Of a stretch of DNA of 64,000 bases, positions 16,069 through 24,495 are shown piece by piece. Source of the stretch: Larkinella sp. C7. GTDB lineage: Bacteria > Bacteroidota > Bacteroidia > Cytophagales > Spirosomataceae. Each line of letters begins with the position of its first letter. Positions within the stretch are counted from its first letter, which is position 1. The translations under genes and the position numbers were made by a program. The notes under the pieces were generated by a model that did no database searches, was not told the DNA's origin, and worked only from the letters and a program-made list of their open reading frames with translations. Where the stretch lies: the NCBI RefSeq assembly GCF_006149005.1, contig NZ_VBSL01000003.1, positions 124,001 to 188,000 of the forward strand, read 5' to 3'.

Positions 16069-18090
16069 ATGAAACCAAGCCGTCTCATTCTCCTCTGCCT
16101 TCTGTTTTCAAAAACCGTTTTTGCCCAGGAAATCAACTCCGTCGGCATGAAGCTGGTGACCATTCCCGCCGGGCGGTATTATAGGGGGTCGGAGGGCGAA
16201 GGCGAAAACGCTGATGAAGCACCGGTGCACCGGGTGACGATCAGCAAACCGTTCCGGATGGCGGCCACCGAGGTAACGAATGCACAATACGAAGCCTTCG
16301 ACCCCGAACACAAAAAGCTGCGGGGCAAAGCCGGTTTTTCTAAAGAAGATGACGAAGCGGTGGTGTTTGTAAACTACGCCGAAGCGGCGGCTTTCTGCGA
16401 TTGGCTGAGCAAAAAAGAAGGCAAACCGTATCGGTTACCCACTGAGGCCGAGTGGGAATACGCCTGTCATGCCGGAACCGTTACCGACTTTTCGACGGGC
16501 CGGTTTTTACCCAGCAGCTACCAGAAAAGCCAGAAAACTGACCGGACGCCGGTGGTGGTGTCGTTGAAAGTGGGCCAGAATCCGGCGAATCAATGGGGCT
16601 TGCAGGATCTGCACGGCAATGTCGAAGAGTGGTGCTCGGACTGGTATGGCCCCTACGAAGCCGCCGAACAGCGCGACCCGGTGGGCCGGGCAGCCGGTTT
16701 GTTTCGGGTGACGCGCGGAGGAAGCCACGGCACCCCGATGAACTACCTGCGGGCGACCAACCGCCTGGGCATGATTCCCGACGACAAACACTGGCTGGTG
16801 GGCTTTCGGGTGGTGCAGGCCGAAAAACCGGTTGGTCAGCCGCTTCCGGCTCTTCCGGCCAAAGCCAACGCGCAGAACGTTTCCCAAAAACCGTTTTCGT
16901 GGAAAACCGTGTCGCCTTCGCAGCCGGTTTTTCTGGAACCGATTCGCTACGCCAACAAACCGGCTTGTGATGCCAGGGTGACGTATTATTCGCACAACCA
17001 CCAACCCGCCCTGAGCTGGTGTCCGAACGGCGATCTGCTGGCGATCTGGTTCTCGACCGAGAAAGAATCCGGGCGTGAAATGACCGTGGTGGCCAGTCGC
17101 TTACGCGCCGGACAGCAACGCTGGGATGCACCCTCCGAATTTTTCAAAGTGCCGGATCGCAACATGACGGGCAGCTCGCTTTTTCACGACGGCAAGGGGA
17201 CAATCTACCACATGAACGGCGTCGAAGCCAGCGGAGACTGGCAGAATCTGGCGATGGTTCTGCGCATCAGCCGCGACAACGGCGCGACCTGGTCGGCCCC
17301 GCAACTGGTGGCCCCGGAGCACGAAAAGCGGCATCAGGTGATAGCCGGGCTGTTTCAGACGAAAGAGGGCTGGCTGGTGCAGGCCTGTGATGCCGACCCC
17401 AGTTCGTCGGGCGGGACGGCGGTGCACGTCAGCAAGGATGGCGGTAAAACCTGGGTAGCGCCGTATACTGACCCGCAAAAACCGGATTATAAAACCGGGG
17501 CTTCCGGCGGACTGATTGCCGGGATTCACGCGGGGGTAGCGCAGTTGAAAGACGGCAGCTTGATGGCGTTTGGCCGCAACGACAACGTTTCCGGGGCCGA
17601 CGGCGTAGCGAAAATGCCGATGAGTCTTTCGAAGGACATGGGCAAAACCTGGACGTATTCGCCCTCCGAATTTCCGCCGATTGCGGGCGGACAGCGGCTG
17701 ATTTTCTACCGGCTGAACGAAGGACCGCTGATGCTGATTGCGTTTACACACCACCCCGAAGAACCCGACGAAACCAAGAAAGGCATGGTATTTACCGACG
17801 CGAGCGGAAAACCGTTCAAAGGCTACGGCATGTACGCGGCTCTTTCCTTTGACGAAGGAAAAACCTGGCCGGTGAAAAAGCTGTTAACCGACGGGAAATA
17901 CCGCTACCTCAACGGCGGAGCCTGGACGGGGGCCTTTGAAATGAACGCAACGAATGCCGAACCACGCGGTTATCTGGCCCTTACGCAAACCCCTGATAAT
18001 CTGATTCACCTGATCAGCAGCAGCATTCATTACCGGTTTAATCTGGCGTGGTTGCAGCAGAAGCTGGTGCAGGAAGCGGCCAGACCGTAG
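16069..18090 (+). CDS. Secreted fusion: FGE/SUMF1-like domain plus sialidase-like propeller
   Basis: The 673-residue protein has a signal peptide (MKPSRLILLCLLFSKTVFAQ). Residues 22-265 match the formylglycine-generating-enzyme/SUMF1 fold: GMKLVTIPAGRYYRGSE, ATEVTNAQYEAF, YRLPTEAEWEYAC, DLHGNVEEWCSDWYG, TRGGSH and GFRVV. Residues 290-665 form a BNR/sialidase-type propeller with four Asp boxes: SRDNGATW (about 399), SKDGGKTW (454), SKDMGKTW (520) and SFDEGKTW (592). Such FGE-like domains in secreted Bacteroidota proteins are often not true sulfatase activators, so the activity is unclear. It probably acts on sialylated or related glycans outside the cytoplasm, feeding the symporter and lyase upstream. 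Palindromic elements flank it on both sides. Confidence 0.85.
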   Translation: MKPSRLILLCLLFSKTVFAQEINSVGMKLVTIPAGRYYRGSEGEGENADEAPVHRVTISKPFRMAATEVTNAQYEAFDPEHKKLRGKAGFSKEDDEAVVFVNYAEAAAFCDWLSKKEGKPYRLPTEAEWEYACHAGTVTDFSTGRFLPSSYQKSQKTDRTPVVVSLKVGQNPANQWGLQDLHGNVEEWCSDWYGPYEAAEQRDPVGRAAGLFRVTRGGSHGTPMNYLRATNRLGMIPDDKHWLVGFRVVQAEKPVGQPLPALPAKANAQNVSQKPFSWKTVSPSQPVFLEPIRYANKPACDARVTYYSHNHQPALSWCPNGDLLAIWFSTEKESGREMTVVASRLRAGQQRWDAPSEFFKVPDRNMTGSSLFHDGKGTIYHMNGVEASGDWQNLAMVLRISRDNGATWSAPQLVAPEHEKRHQVIAGLFQTKEGWLVQACDADPSSSGGTAVHVSKDGGKTWVAPYTDPQKPDYKTGASGGLIAGIHAGVAQLKDGSLMAFGRNDNVSGADGVAKMPMSLSKDMGKTWTYSPSEFPPIAGGQRLIFYRLNEGPLMLIAFTHHPEEPDETKKGMVFTDASGKPFKGYGMYAALSFDEGKTWPVKKLLTDGKYRYLNGGAWTGAFEMNATNAEPRGYLALTQTPDNLIHLISSSIHYRFNLAWLQQKLVQEAARP

Positions 18091-18189
18091 GAATTTGTCG
18101 TTGGATTGGGGTGAAGGGGACAGAACCTTCCGGGATTTTGTTGATTCGATCTTCGTGTGATTTAACGAGTTAATGAGGGAAGTCTAAAA

Positions 18190-18362
18190 TCCCGGAGGGA
18201 TTGAACAGCGCAGCGTCGGTAGTCAACACGGTTTTGTGACGTTTCCGCGTGCCGTCAGGTACGCAACTATTTTAGCAAGACGGTGGTCGCGTACCTCACG
18301 GCACGCTGGGTATGCGGTCCTTTTTACTACCGACGCTGCGCTGTGAAGCCCCTAACGGGGCC
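18190..18362. repeat. Palindromic element, copy 2, downstream of the sialidase-like gene
   Basis: Outer arms ACAGCGCAGCGTCGGTAGT at 18205-18223 and its exact complement at 18326-18344 enclose an inner inverted repeat (18247-18264 with 18289-18306, 17 of 18 paired, GCGTGCCGTCAGGTACGC). The right flank GCCCCTAACGGGGC matches the core of copy 1. The left flank has CCCGGAGGGATT instead. No gene is seen in the 18091-18448 gap. Confidence 0.85.
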
Positions 18363-18448
18363 ACCAACCGAACGGTTATTTCTTGAACTCTGATAAACCG
18401 GGGCGGTATTCATTAGCCGAAACTGGATTCTCGTTTTACTTTTACGGG

Positions 18449-19402
18449 ATGGAACCACTTCGTATTGCCACCGCCCAGTTTGAACACCGCAACGCTGATA
18501 AAGCCTACAACCTTTCGATTATCCGTCAGTTAGCCGCGCAGGCAGCCCAACAGGGAGCCGACGTCATCGCTTTTCACGAGTGCTCGATCACCGGTTATAC
18601 CCACGCCCGGCACTTGTCGCGGGAGCAAATGCTGGAACTGGCCGAGCTCGTACCCGACGGCGACAGCGTTCGGGCGCTGACCGAAATTGCCCGCGAACAC
18701 CAGATTGTGGTTCTGGCCGGTTTGTTCGAAAAAGACGACCAAAACCGCCTGTATAAACCGTACGTATGCGTCGATGAAAACGGGCTGATGGCCAAATACC
18801 GCAAACTCCATCCCTTCATCAATCCGCATGTGTTGCCCGGTGATCAATACGTCGTTTTTGAGATCAAGGGCTGGAAATGCGGCATTTTGATCTGTTACGA
18901 TAACAACATCATCGAGAACGTCCGGGCTACGACTCTGCTGGGGGCCGACATCATTTTCATGCCGCACGTCACGATGGGCACGCCCTCGACCCGCCCCGGC
19001 GCCGGGTTTGTCGATCCGGTGCTCTGGGAAAACCGGGAGCAGGATCCAACCTCGCTGCGGCTGGAATTTGATGGCATGAAAGGCCGCGCCTGGTTGATGA
19101 AGTGGCTCCCGGCCCGGGCCTACGACAACGGCATTTACGTGGTTTTTTCCAACCCGATTGGCATGGACGACGATCAGCTCAAAAACGGCTGCTCGATGAT
19201 TATCGACCCCTTTGGCGATGTGCTGGCCGAATGCCGGACGCTCGGCAATGATCTGGCGATGGCGCTTTGCACCCCGGAAAAGCTGACGCGGGCGGGTGGT
19301 TATCGCTACAAACTGGCCCGCCGACCCGAACTCTACCGGGACATTATCGGGCAGGAGCATCAATCGGAACAGAAAGTCGTCTGGCTGAATACCTCATTGT
19401 AA
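18449..19402 (+). CDS. Carbon-nitrogen hydrolase (nitrilase superfamily)
   Basis: With the start at ATG 18449 (MEPLRIATAQFEH) the protein has 317 residues. The catalytic Glu-Lys-Cys triad is visible: E44 in AFHECSITGY, K119 in KYRKLHPF and C149 in GILICYDNN. This superfamily hydrolyses amides, N-carbamoyl amines or nitriles in the cytoplasm. The closest look is to the amidase/carbamoylase branches, but the substrate is not determinable. The start lies 87 nt beyond the second palindromic element, so a separate promoter from the sialidase-like gene is likely. Confidence 0.9.
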   Translation: MEPLRIATAQFEHRNADKAYNLSIIRQLAAQAAQQGADVIAFHECSITGYTHARHLSREQMLELAELVPDGDSVRALTEIAREHQIVVLAGLFEKDDQNRLYKPYVCVDENGLMAKYRKLHPFINPHVLPGDQYVVFEIKGWKCGILICYDNNIIENVRATTLLGADIIFMPHVTMGTPSTRPGAGFVDPVLWENREQDPTSLRLEFDGMKGRAWLMKWLPARAYDNGIYVVFSNPIGMDDDQLKNGCSMIIDPFGDVLAECRTLGNDLAMALCTPEKLTRAGGYRYKLARRPELYRDIIGQEHQSEQKVVWLNTSL

Positions 19403-19515
19403 AACCCATCCAGCGGTTTTTTTGCCGGAGCAATAATCGTTGAGACACACGTTTGATCGACACTGAAACCGGATAAATTTCGCAGGATATGCCAGAAAAG
19501 TGTTTCCTTTGAAAC

Positions 19516-20133
19516 ATGACAACCGGGTATTTCATCGACTTAGTCGGGACGAGTGTTTTCGCCATTTCGGGCGCCCTGTCGGCGTTGAGCAAAAAAATGT
19601 ACCATGATTTATTCGGGATCTTTTTTATCGGCTTCCTGACCGCTACCGGTGGCGGCACCCTGCGCGATGTGGTCATGGGAGCCTATCCCATTCCCTGGAT
19701 CAGGGACCCGAATTACCTGATCGTGATCATGGGCAGCGTCGGCGTTGCGGTTTTAGGCCGTCGGTGGTGGCTCGGGAAACTTCGCAACGCCTTGCTGTTC
19801 TTCGATACACTGGGCATCGGCATTTACACCATTTTCGGGATGCAAAAAGCCCTGAGTCTGGACGTCAACAACTGGGCCGCCATTCTGCTGGGTATGATTT
19901 CGGCACTTTTCGGGGGCGTTTTGCGGGATACGCTGGTGAATGATTTGCCCCTGATTTTCGACCGGCAGATTTATGCCACCGCCTGCTTGGCCGGTGCCAT
20001 CATTTACCTGATCGGCCATACGCTGGAACTCGACCCAACCCTTAATTTCCTGCTTTCCGCCGGAACCATTACCCTGATTCGTCTGCTGGCCATCCGGAAA
20101 GGCTGGTCATTGCCCCGCATTGGCACTCAATGA
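19516..20133 (+). CDS. TRIC / UPF0126 family membrane channel (YicG-like)
   Basis: The 205-residue protein has about seven hydrophobic segments and two homologous halves, each with the family motif: GGGTLRDVVMGAYPIPWIRD in the first and FGGVLRDTLVNDLPLIF in the second. Prokaryotic TRIC homologues form trimeric cation channels in the inner membrane; earlier work also linked the family to glycine transport. Its stop codon overlaps the 3' end of the convergent Lrp-type gene by 7 bp, so the two transcripts share antisense ends. Confidence 0.9.
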   Translation: MTTGYFIDLVGTSVFAISGALSALSKKMYHDLFGIFFIGFLTATGGGTLRDVVMGAYPIPWIRDPNYLIVIMGSVGVAVLGRRWWLGKLRNALLFFDTLGIGIYTIFGMQKALSLDVNNWAAILLGMISALFGGVLRDTLVNDLPLIFDRQIYATACLAGAIIYLIGHTLELDPTLNFLLSAGTITLIRLLAIRKGWSLPRIGTQ

Positions 20134-20591
20134 ATCGGATAGCCCAGGTTGCGTTTGATTTCTTTCAGCACAAACGTGCTGTTCAAGGTGCCAATGTTCT
20201 CAATTTCAGATAGTTTGTATTTTACGAAGTTGTGGTACTCGTCTAAACTGCCGACGTGAATTTTCAGCAGGAAGTCGACCTGCCCGGCCATGTGGTAACA
20301 CTCCTGCACTTCAACCAGCTTCTTAATTTCTTCTTCAAACTTGTTGATGAAAGCCTTGTCGTGATACCGCATCGACACCTGGCAAAACGTGGTAATCGGC
20401 TGGCCCAGCAGGTTTTTATCCAAAACCGCCACATACTGTTTGATAAAACCAAGACCTTCCAGCCGTTTGATCCGTTCGTAAACCGGTGAGAGGGTCAGGC
20501 CCAGTTGCGACGCCAGTTCTTTGGTGGTCAGCTTTGCGTCTTCCTGCAAAAGCCGCAGCAGTTTTTTGTCGATTTCATCCAGTTGTTCCAT
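20127..20591 (-). CDS. Lrp/AsnC family transcriptional regulator
   Basis: From ATG 20591 (MEQLDEIDKKLLRLLQ) the protein has 154 residues, the usual Lrp size. The N-terminal helix-turn-helix (about 5-60) reads TTKELASQLGLTLSPVYERI followed by KRLEGLGFIKQY. The C-terminal RAM/AsnC ligand domain contains VQECYHMAGQVDFLLKIHV. It is probably a cytoplasmic amino-acid-responsive regulator. The convergent TRIC gene ends inside its last codons. No obvious target operon is divergent, so its regulon is unknown. Confidence 0.93.
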   Translation of the reverse strand: MEQLDEIDKKLLRLLQEDAKLTTKELASQLGLTLSPVYERIKRLEGLGFIKQYVAVLDKNLLGQPITTFCQVSMRYHDKAFINKFEEEIKKLVEVQECYHMAGQVDFLLKIHVGSLDEYHNFVKYKLSEIENIGTLNSTFVLKEIKRNLGYPIH

Positions 20592-20781
20592 GCCGAAAAT
20601 TTTTCTTTTTTCAATACCTAAACGTGTTCTATTCAGCAATACTATCTTATCAGCTATCGTATCACAACAGAATTAACTGATTTATTTGACAAATTCCTAA
20701 AAAAAGTCTGTCGAACTATCGTTCAACAACAATGTAGACTGCGTCGGTACCTGATGAGAAGCGGCAGCGGACAGCAGACGA

Positions 20782-21570
20782 TCAGGCGTGTTTCGCGAGC
20801 CAGTTCAGGATATAATCGGCGTCTTCCTTCCAGGTCGGTTGTCCCAGCACGTAGTGGTTGCGTCCCGGAAATTCCTTGTAATCCAGCACCGAACCGTTCC
20901 CCTTATACGCGTTGAAATTCCGGTAGTTTAAATGGGCCGGGATGATGTTGTCGATCTCGCCGGAAGTGAGCAGGAGGGGAACGTGCGGTTTGGCAAAATC
21001 TACTTTGGCGGCACTGGTCAGCCCCCCGCGGGCAACGGTTTTCGATTCCGGAATCGTGTTTTCGTCGTACGCCTTTTGTTGCTCGGCCAGCGGCATGTTG
21101 TTCACGAAAGCGTATTGCCAGTCCTTGAAAGACATCAGGTAGGTTTTCTTGAGCGAGGTAAACAACCCGAGGGCTTTCCAGCCGGCTTTCAGAAACGAAA
21201 ATTCGTAGGGAAACACGCCTTGTGGGGGCACGGAGTGAATGGCGACGGCGGCTGCCGCCAGATCGCTGTTCACCAGAATCTGTGTGATCAAACCACCCAG
21301 CGAGTGTCCGATAATGATCGGTTTTTCGGGCAGGCTTTTGGCGATAGCTGCATAGTGATCAACGAGTTCGCCCAGGGTCAGGGCGGCCAGGTCGGTGTCG
21401 TTTGGCTGGCGGTTTCTCAGTTCGGCTGCCGTGCCGTTTTTGTAGGGCCAGGCCGGGGCAAGGGTTTTGTAGCCTTTGCTTTCGAAATAGGCTTTCCATT
21501 CATCCCAGCCACTGTTGGCGACGAAGGCTCCGGTAATAAACAGGACGGTTTTGGTTTTACTGGCTTTCAT
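20782..21570 (-). CDS. Alpha/beta hydrolase
   Basis: From ATG 21570 (MKASKTKTVLFITGAF) the protein has 262 residues and no signal peptide. Alpha/beta-hydrolase features are the nucleophile elbow IIGHSLGGLI, an acid near LLTSGEIDNIIP, and a C-terminal histidine in FPGRNHYVLGQP. Its early FVANSGWDEWKAYFESKGY segment resembles small esterase/lipase relatives. The substrate is unknown. It appears to be a single-gene unit. Confidence 0.85.
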   Translation of the reverse strand: MKASKTKTVLFITGAFVANSGWDEWKAYFESKGYKTLAPAWPYKNGTAAELRNRQPNDTDLAALTLGELVDHYAAIAKSLPEKPIIIGHSLGGLITQILVNSDLAAAAVAIHSVPPQGVFPYEFSFLKAGWKALGLFTSLKKTYLMSFKDWQYAFVNNMPLAEQQKAYDENTIPESKTVARGGLTSAAKVDFAKPHVPLLLTSGEIDNIIPAHLNYRNFNAYKGNGSVLDYKEFPGRNHYVLGQPTWKEDADYILNWLAKHA

Positions 21571-21811
21571 GATCGTATCGTTTAGAAGGTATTTTTTCGT
21601 TTGTCGTTCAGCGATTTGAACAGGACAAAATTCGGCAGGATCGCGACCAATCTTTTTAACCCGGGTTAAGAAAGCAAAAACGGGCGAAAAAACTTTTTGG
21701 AGCAATCACCCAAAATTTTTACCGGAACACGTGACTTCTTCCAACTTCCTTCGTCCAACCTTATAGAAAGCCGAGAGACGGACATTCACACTACCAACCC
21801 TGCTTATTGCC

Positions 21812-22048
21812 ATGAGAAAACCAACCTTTGCTCTGGCCGCCCTGGCCCTCTTTTTCGTTCTGGCTTCTATCGCTGGTAGTGGTATCTTGAGTATGCTTAG
21901 CGGTTTAATTGCCGTTGGGATGGGTATAACGGCTGGTATTGTTCAATCGGCGGAATGGGTAGACGAACACGATTACTTTATTCCTGACCCGGATGCGTCC
22001 CCTGTGTCTCGCATAAAAAACCGCGCTTTGATTTCCAATACGCACTGA
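21812..22048 (+). CDS. Small hydrophobic protein of unknown function
   Basis: This 78-residue product is not recognised. Residues 6-24 and 27-47 are hydrophobic and Gly/Ala-rich, either two membrane helices or a signal peptide plus one helix. An acidic stretch (EWVDEHDYFIPDPD) and a basic tail follow. No partner gene is adjacent; both neighbours are transcribed on the other strand. It may be real, but only composition and an ATG support it. Confidence 0.5.
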   Translation: MRKPTFALAALALFFVLASIAGSGILSMLSGLIAVGMGITAGIVQSAEWVDEHDYFIPDPDASPVSRIKNRALISNTH

Positions 22049-22124
22049 ATCGATTCGTAATCAGTGATTTATACGCAGATTTTTACGCACTTTTTTAAAA
22101 GTTGATGAAGGAATTACCTCGTTG

Positions 22125-22712
22125 TCAACGCCCGGCCATTCTTTTGCGGATGCGGCTCAGCGACGGCCCCTGAATCCCGAGGTACGAAGAAATGTGGTAG
22201 AGCGGGATGGCGTTGTAGAGATCGGGGTGCTGTTCAATCAGTTCCAGATACCGTTGTTCCGGGGTTTTAAACAGAAAATCCTCGGCACGTTCCATGGCCA
22301 GGTTAAAGGCCCGCTCGGCCACCAGCCTTCCAAAATGCTCCCACGGTTGCGATTGCGCGTAGAGCTGGTTCACGTGGTTGATGTGAATGTACAGAATGGT
22401 GGAATCGACCATCGACTCCGTGTAATAATTGCAGGGCGTCTGGTTGACAAAACTCTTGTAGGAAACGACGATCTGGTTCTGCGTAAAGAAGAAAACGTTT
22501 TTTTCTTCGGCGGTTTCTTCATTCACATAATACGTTCTGAAAACCCCGTCCAGAATGAAGCCGAGGTGTTTGCAGACATTCTTGTACTCATTGTAAAACT
22601 CGCCTTTCCGGTAGTGTTTCTTTTGCCAGTAAGGAATGGACAAGGCAAAGGCTTCCTCATCCATTCCCGCAAACTGGTTCAGGGCATACCCTAGTAAATC
22701 GATTTCCGTCAT
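22125..22712 (-). CDS. Crp/Fnr family transcriptional regulator
   Basis: The 195-residue protein has a cyclic-nucleotide-binding-like N-terminal domain (about 10-115: HYRKGEFYNEYKNVCKHLGF and VFRTYYVNEETAEEKNVFFF) and a C-terminal winged helix (about 150-190: YHISSYLGIQGPSLSRIRKR). The fold matches the short Bacteroidota regulators of this family that lack FeS cysteines. It starts 6 nt after the M20 amidohydrolase gene on the same strand, so the two are likely one operon. Confidence 0.88.
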   Translation of the reverse strand: MTEIDLLGYALNQFAGMDEEAFALSIPYWQKKHYRKGEFYNEYKNVCKHLGFILDGVFRTYYVNEETAEEKNVFFFTQNQIVVSYKSFVNQTPCNYYTESMVDSTILYIHINHVNQLYAQSQPWEHFGRLVAERAFNLAMERAEDFLFKTPEQRYLELIEQHPDLYNAIPLYHISSYLGIQGPSLSRIRKRMAGR

Positions 22713-22718
22713 TGCCGG

Positions 22719-24383
22719 TTACTTTCCTTTCGATTCTTTTTCCTTCATCAATTCCGCTCGCTGGTCGTCGCGCAGGGTGGGGTACTTGATGCCCAACTGC
22801 TCCAGATAGGTTTTGTATTTGGTCGGATCGTAGTAATATTTCTTCAATTCCGGCTTGAATTTCGTCATGATCTCCCTGTTCAGATACACTGCCGGGTACT
22901 CTTTGGGCGAGATTAGGGGTGTGTATTTGATCTCTTTCGTCTGTTCTTTGGTGTAATAGTCCCAGGCGTTTTTGATAATTTCGGGTTTCAGCAACATGTC
23001 CAGCAGCGTCATGGCTTCCGCTTTGGCACCGGCTACGACGCCTTTGTGGGCAATCGGGGTTGCCATCGAAATGGCGTTTGACCAGTGGTGGCCCGGCAGC
23101 CCCGGAATGTTGGACGGATACCGCAACACGACCGTCGGCAACGACCACGAAATGTCGGCAATGTCGTCGGAACCGCCACCCATGGATGTCATCACCTGCC
23201 CGCCCATCATGGCGGTTGGTGCCGAGGGCGATTTCATGCTGTCCAGTTTCATCGCCAGCCCTTCCACTTTTGGGGCCTGCAATTCCTTCTGCGACGCTTT
23301 GGCCAGCATCTGGTCTTCCTCCGACCAAACCGGCAGCCCTACTTTCCGGATGTTGGCGTCCATGGCTTCGGCAATCGGTTTGTTGAAGTGCCCTGGCCAG
23401 GCCGAGCCCAGAATTTCGTAGGTAAACTTGGTATCCGTCATCAAAGCTGCACCTTCCGCAATTTTGACGCCGGTTTCGTAAAGTTTCTTGATTTTGGGGT
23501 ACGTCCGTTCGCGGAAATAATACCAGACAGCGGCTTTCGAGGGCACCACGTTGGGCTGGTCACCGCCGTCGGAAATGACGTAGTGCGACCGTTGGGTCAG
23601 TTCGAGGTGTTCGCGCCGGAAGTTCCAGCCGATGTTCATCAGTTCGACGGCATCCAGCGCACTTTTGCCCCGCCAGGGCGCGCCGGCTGCGTGGGCGGCC
23701 TGGCCTTCGAAGGTAAATTTGACCGACACGATCCCATTGTTACCCGCATCGCCGTGCGAAACGCCGAGGTTGTTGCCGACGTGTGTAAAAATGCAGGCAT
23801 CCACATCTTTGAAATAACCGTCGCGGACGTAGAAGGCTTTGGCACCCACCAACTCCTCGGCCACTCCCGGCCACAGCATCAGCGTACCCGGTATTTTCTC
23901 GCGTTCCATCAGTTGCTTGACGGCCAGGGCCGCAACGATGTTCAGTGCCTGACCGGAATTGTGGCCTTCGCCGTGGCCCGGTGCGCCTTCGACCAGCGGA
24001 TCGTGGTAGGCCACCCCCGGTTTCTGGCTGGCTTTCGGAATGCAGTCGACGTCGGAACCGATGGCGATGACGGGTTTGCCGCTTCCCCAGGTCGCAATCC
24101 AGGCCGTCGGCATGTTGGCAATCCCTTTCTGTACCTTAAATCCTTCTTTTTCGAGCAAGGTCGTCAGGTACTTGAACGTCTCTTCTTCCTGAAAACCCAG
24201 TTCCGAAAAGCTGAACAGCATGTCGTTGATCTGCTGTGCCTGGTCTTTCCGCTTGTCGATGTCGGCGACGGCTTCCTGTTTCAGGCGTTCCAGTTTGTCG
24301 GGCGCCTTGGCTTTTTTTGATTGTGCTACCAGCAGCGAGGGAACTAATGCCAGCAAAATCATGATTTTTGTAAAGTTTTTCAT
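22719..24383 (-). CDS. Exported M20-family amidohydrolase (AbgB-like)
   Basis: The 554-residue protein has a signal peptide (MKNFTKIMILLALVPSLLVAQ). The M20 metallohydrolase core shows AIGSDVDCIPK, the GHGEGHNSG metal-site region, VSVKFTFEGQAAHAAGAPW for the lid domain, and GGGSDDIADISW near the C-terminal catalytic part. The arrangement is closest to the AbgB branch, which cleaves p-aminobenzoyl-glutamate-type amides. The protein is longer than cytosolic relatives because of a C-terminal extension (about 480-554). It should act in the periplasm on an acyl-amino-acid or dipeptide-like amide. Confidence 0.9.
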   Translation of the reverse strand: MKNFTKIMILLALVPSLLVAQSKKAKAPDKLERLKQEAVADIDKRKDQAQQINDMLFSFSELGFQEEETFKYLTTLLEKEGFKVQKGIANMPTAWIATWGSGKPVIAIGSDVDCIPKASQKPGVAYHDPLVEGAPGHGEGHNSGQALNIVAALAVKQLMEREKIPGTLMLWPGVAEELVGAKAFYVRDGYFKDVDACIFTHVGNNLGVSHGDAGNNGIVSVKFTFEGQAAHAAGAPWRGKSALDAVELMNIGWNFRREHLELTQRSHYVISDGGDQPNVVPSKAAVWYYFRERTYPKIKKLYETGVKIAEGAALMTDTKFTYEILGSAWPGHFNKPIAEAMDANIRKVGLPVWSEEDQMLAKASQKELQAPKVEGLAMKLDSMKSPSAPTAMMGGQVMTSMGGGSDDIADISWSLPTVVLRYPSNIPGLPGHHWSNAISMATPIAHKGVVAGAKAEAMTLLDMLLKPEIIKNAWDYYTKEQTKEIKYTPLISPKEYPAVYLNREIMTKFKPELKKYYYDPTKYKTYLEQLGIKYPTLRDDQRAELMKEKESKGK

Positions 24384-24495
24384 AATTTAGGCCAAATTTT
24401 ATTCTACAATTAGAGTAAAAACCTGTTAAATATACGGACAAACGGTTACATATTTACGATCAGATAACCGGTGTGTTCATAAAAAATGTTCTTTT

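Noticed and set aside
15816-18362. Insertion sequence carrying the sialidase-like gene
   Set aside because: No transposase and no clear target duplication; only the palindromic repeats are visible.
23085-24320. 411-codon frame opposite the M20 amidohydrolase
   Set aside because: It has no recognisable motifs and mirrors the M20 gene, which has a signal peptide and metal-site motifs.
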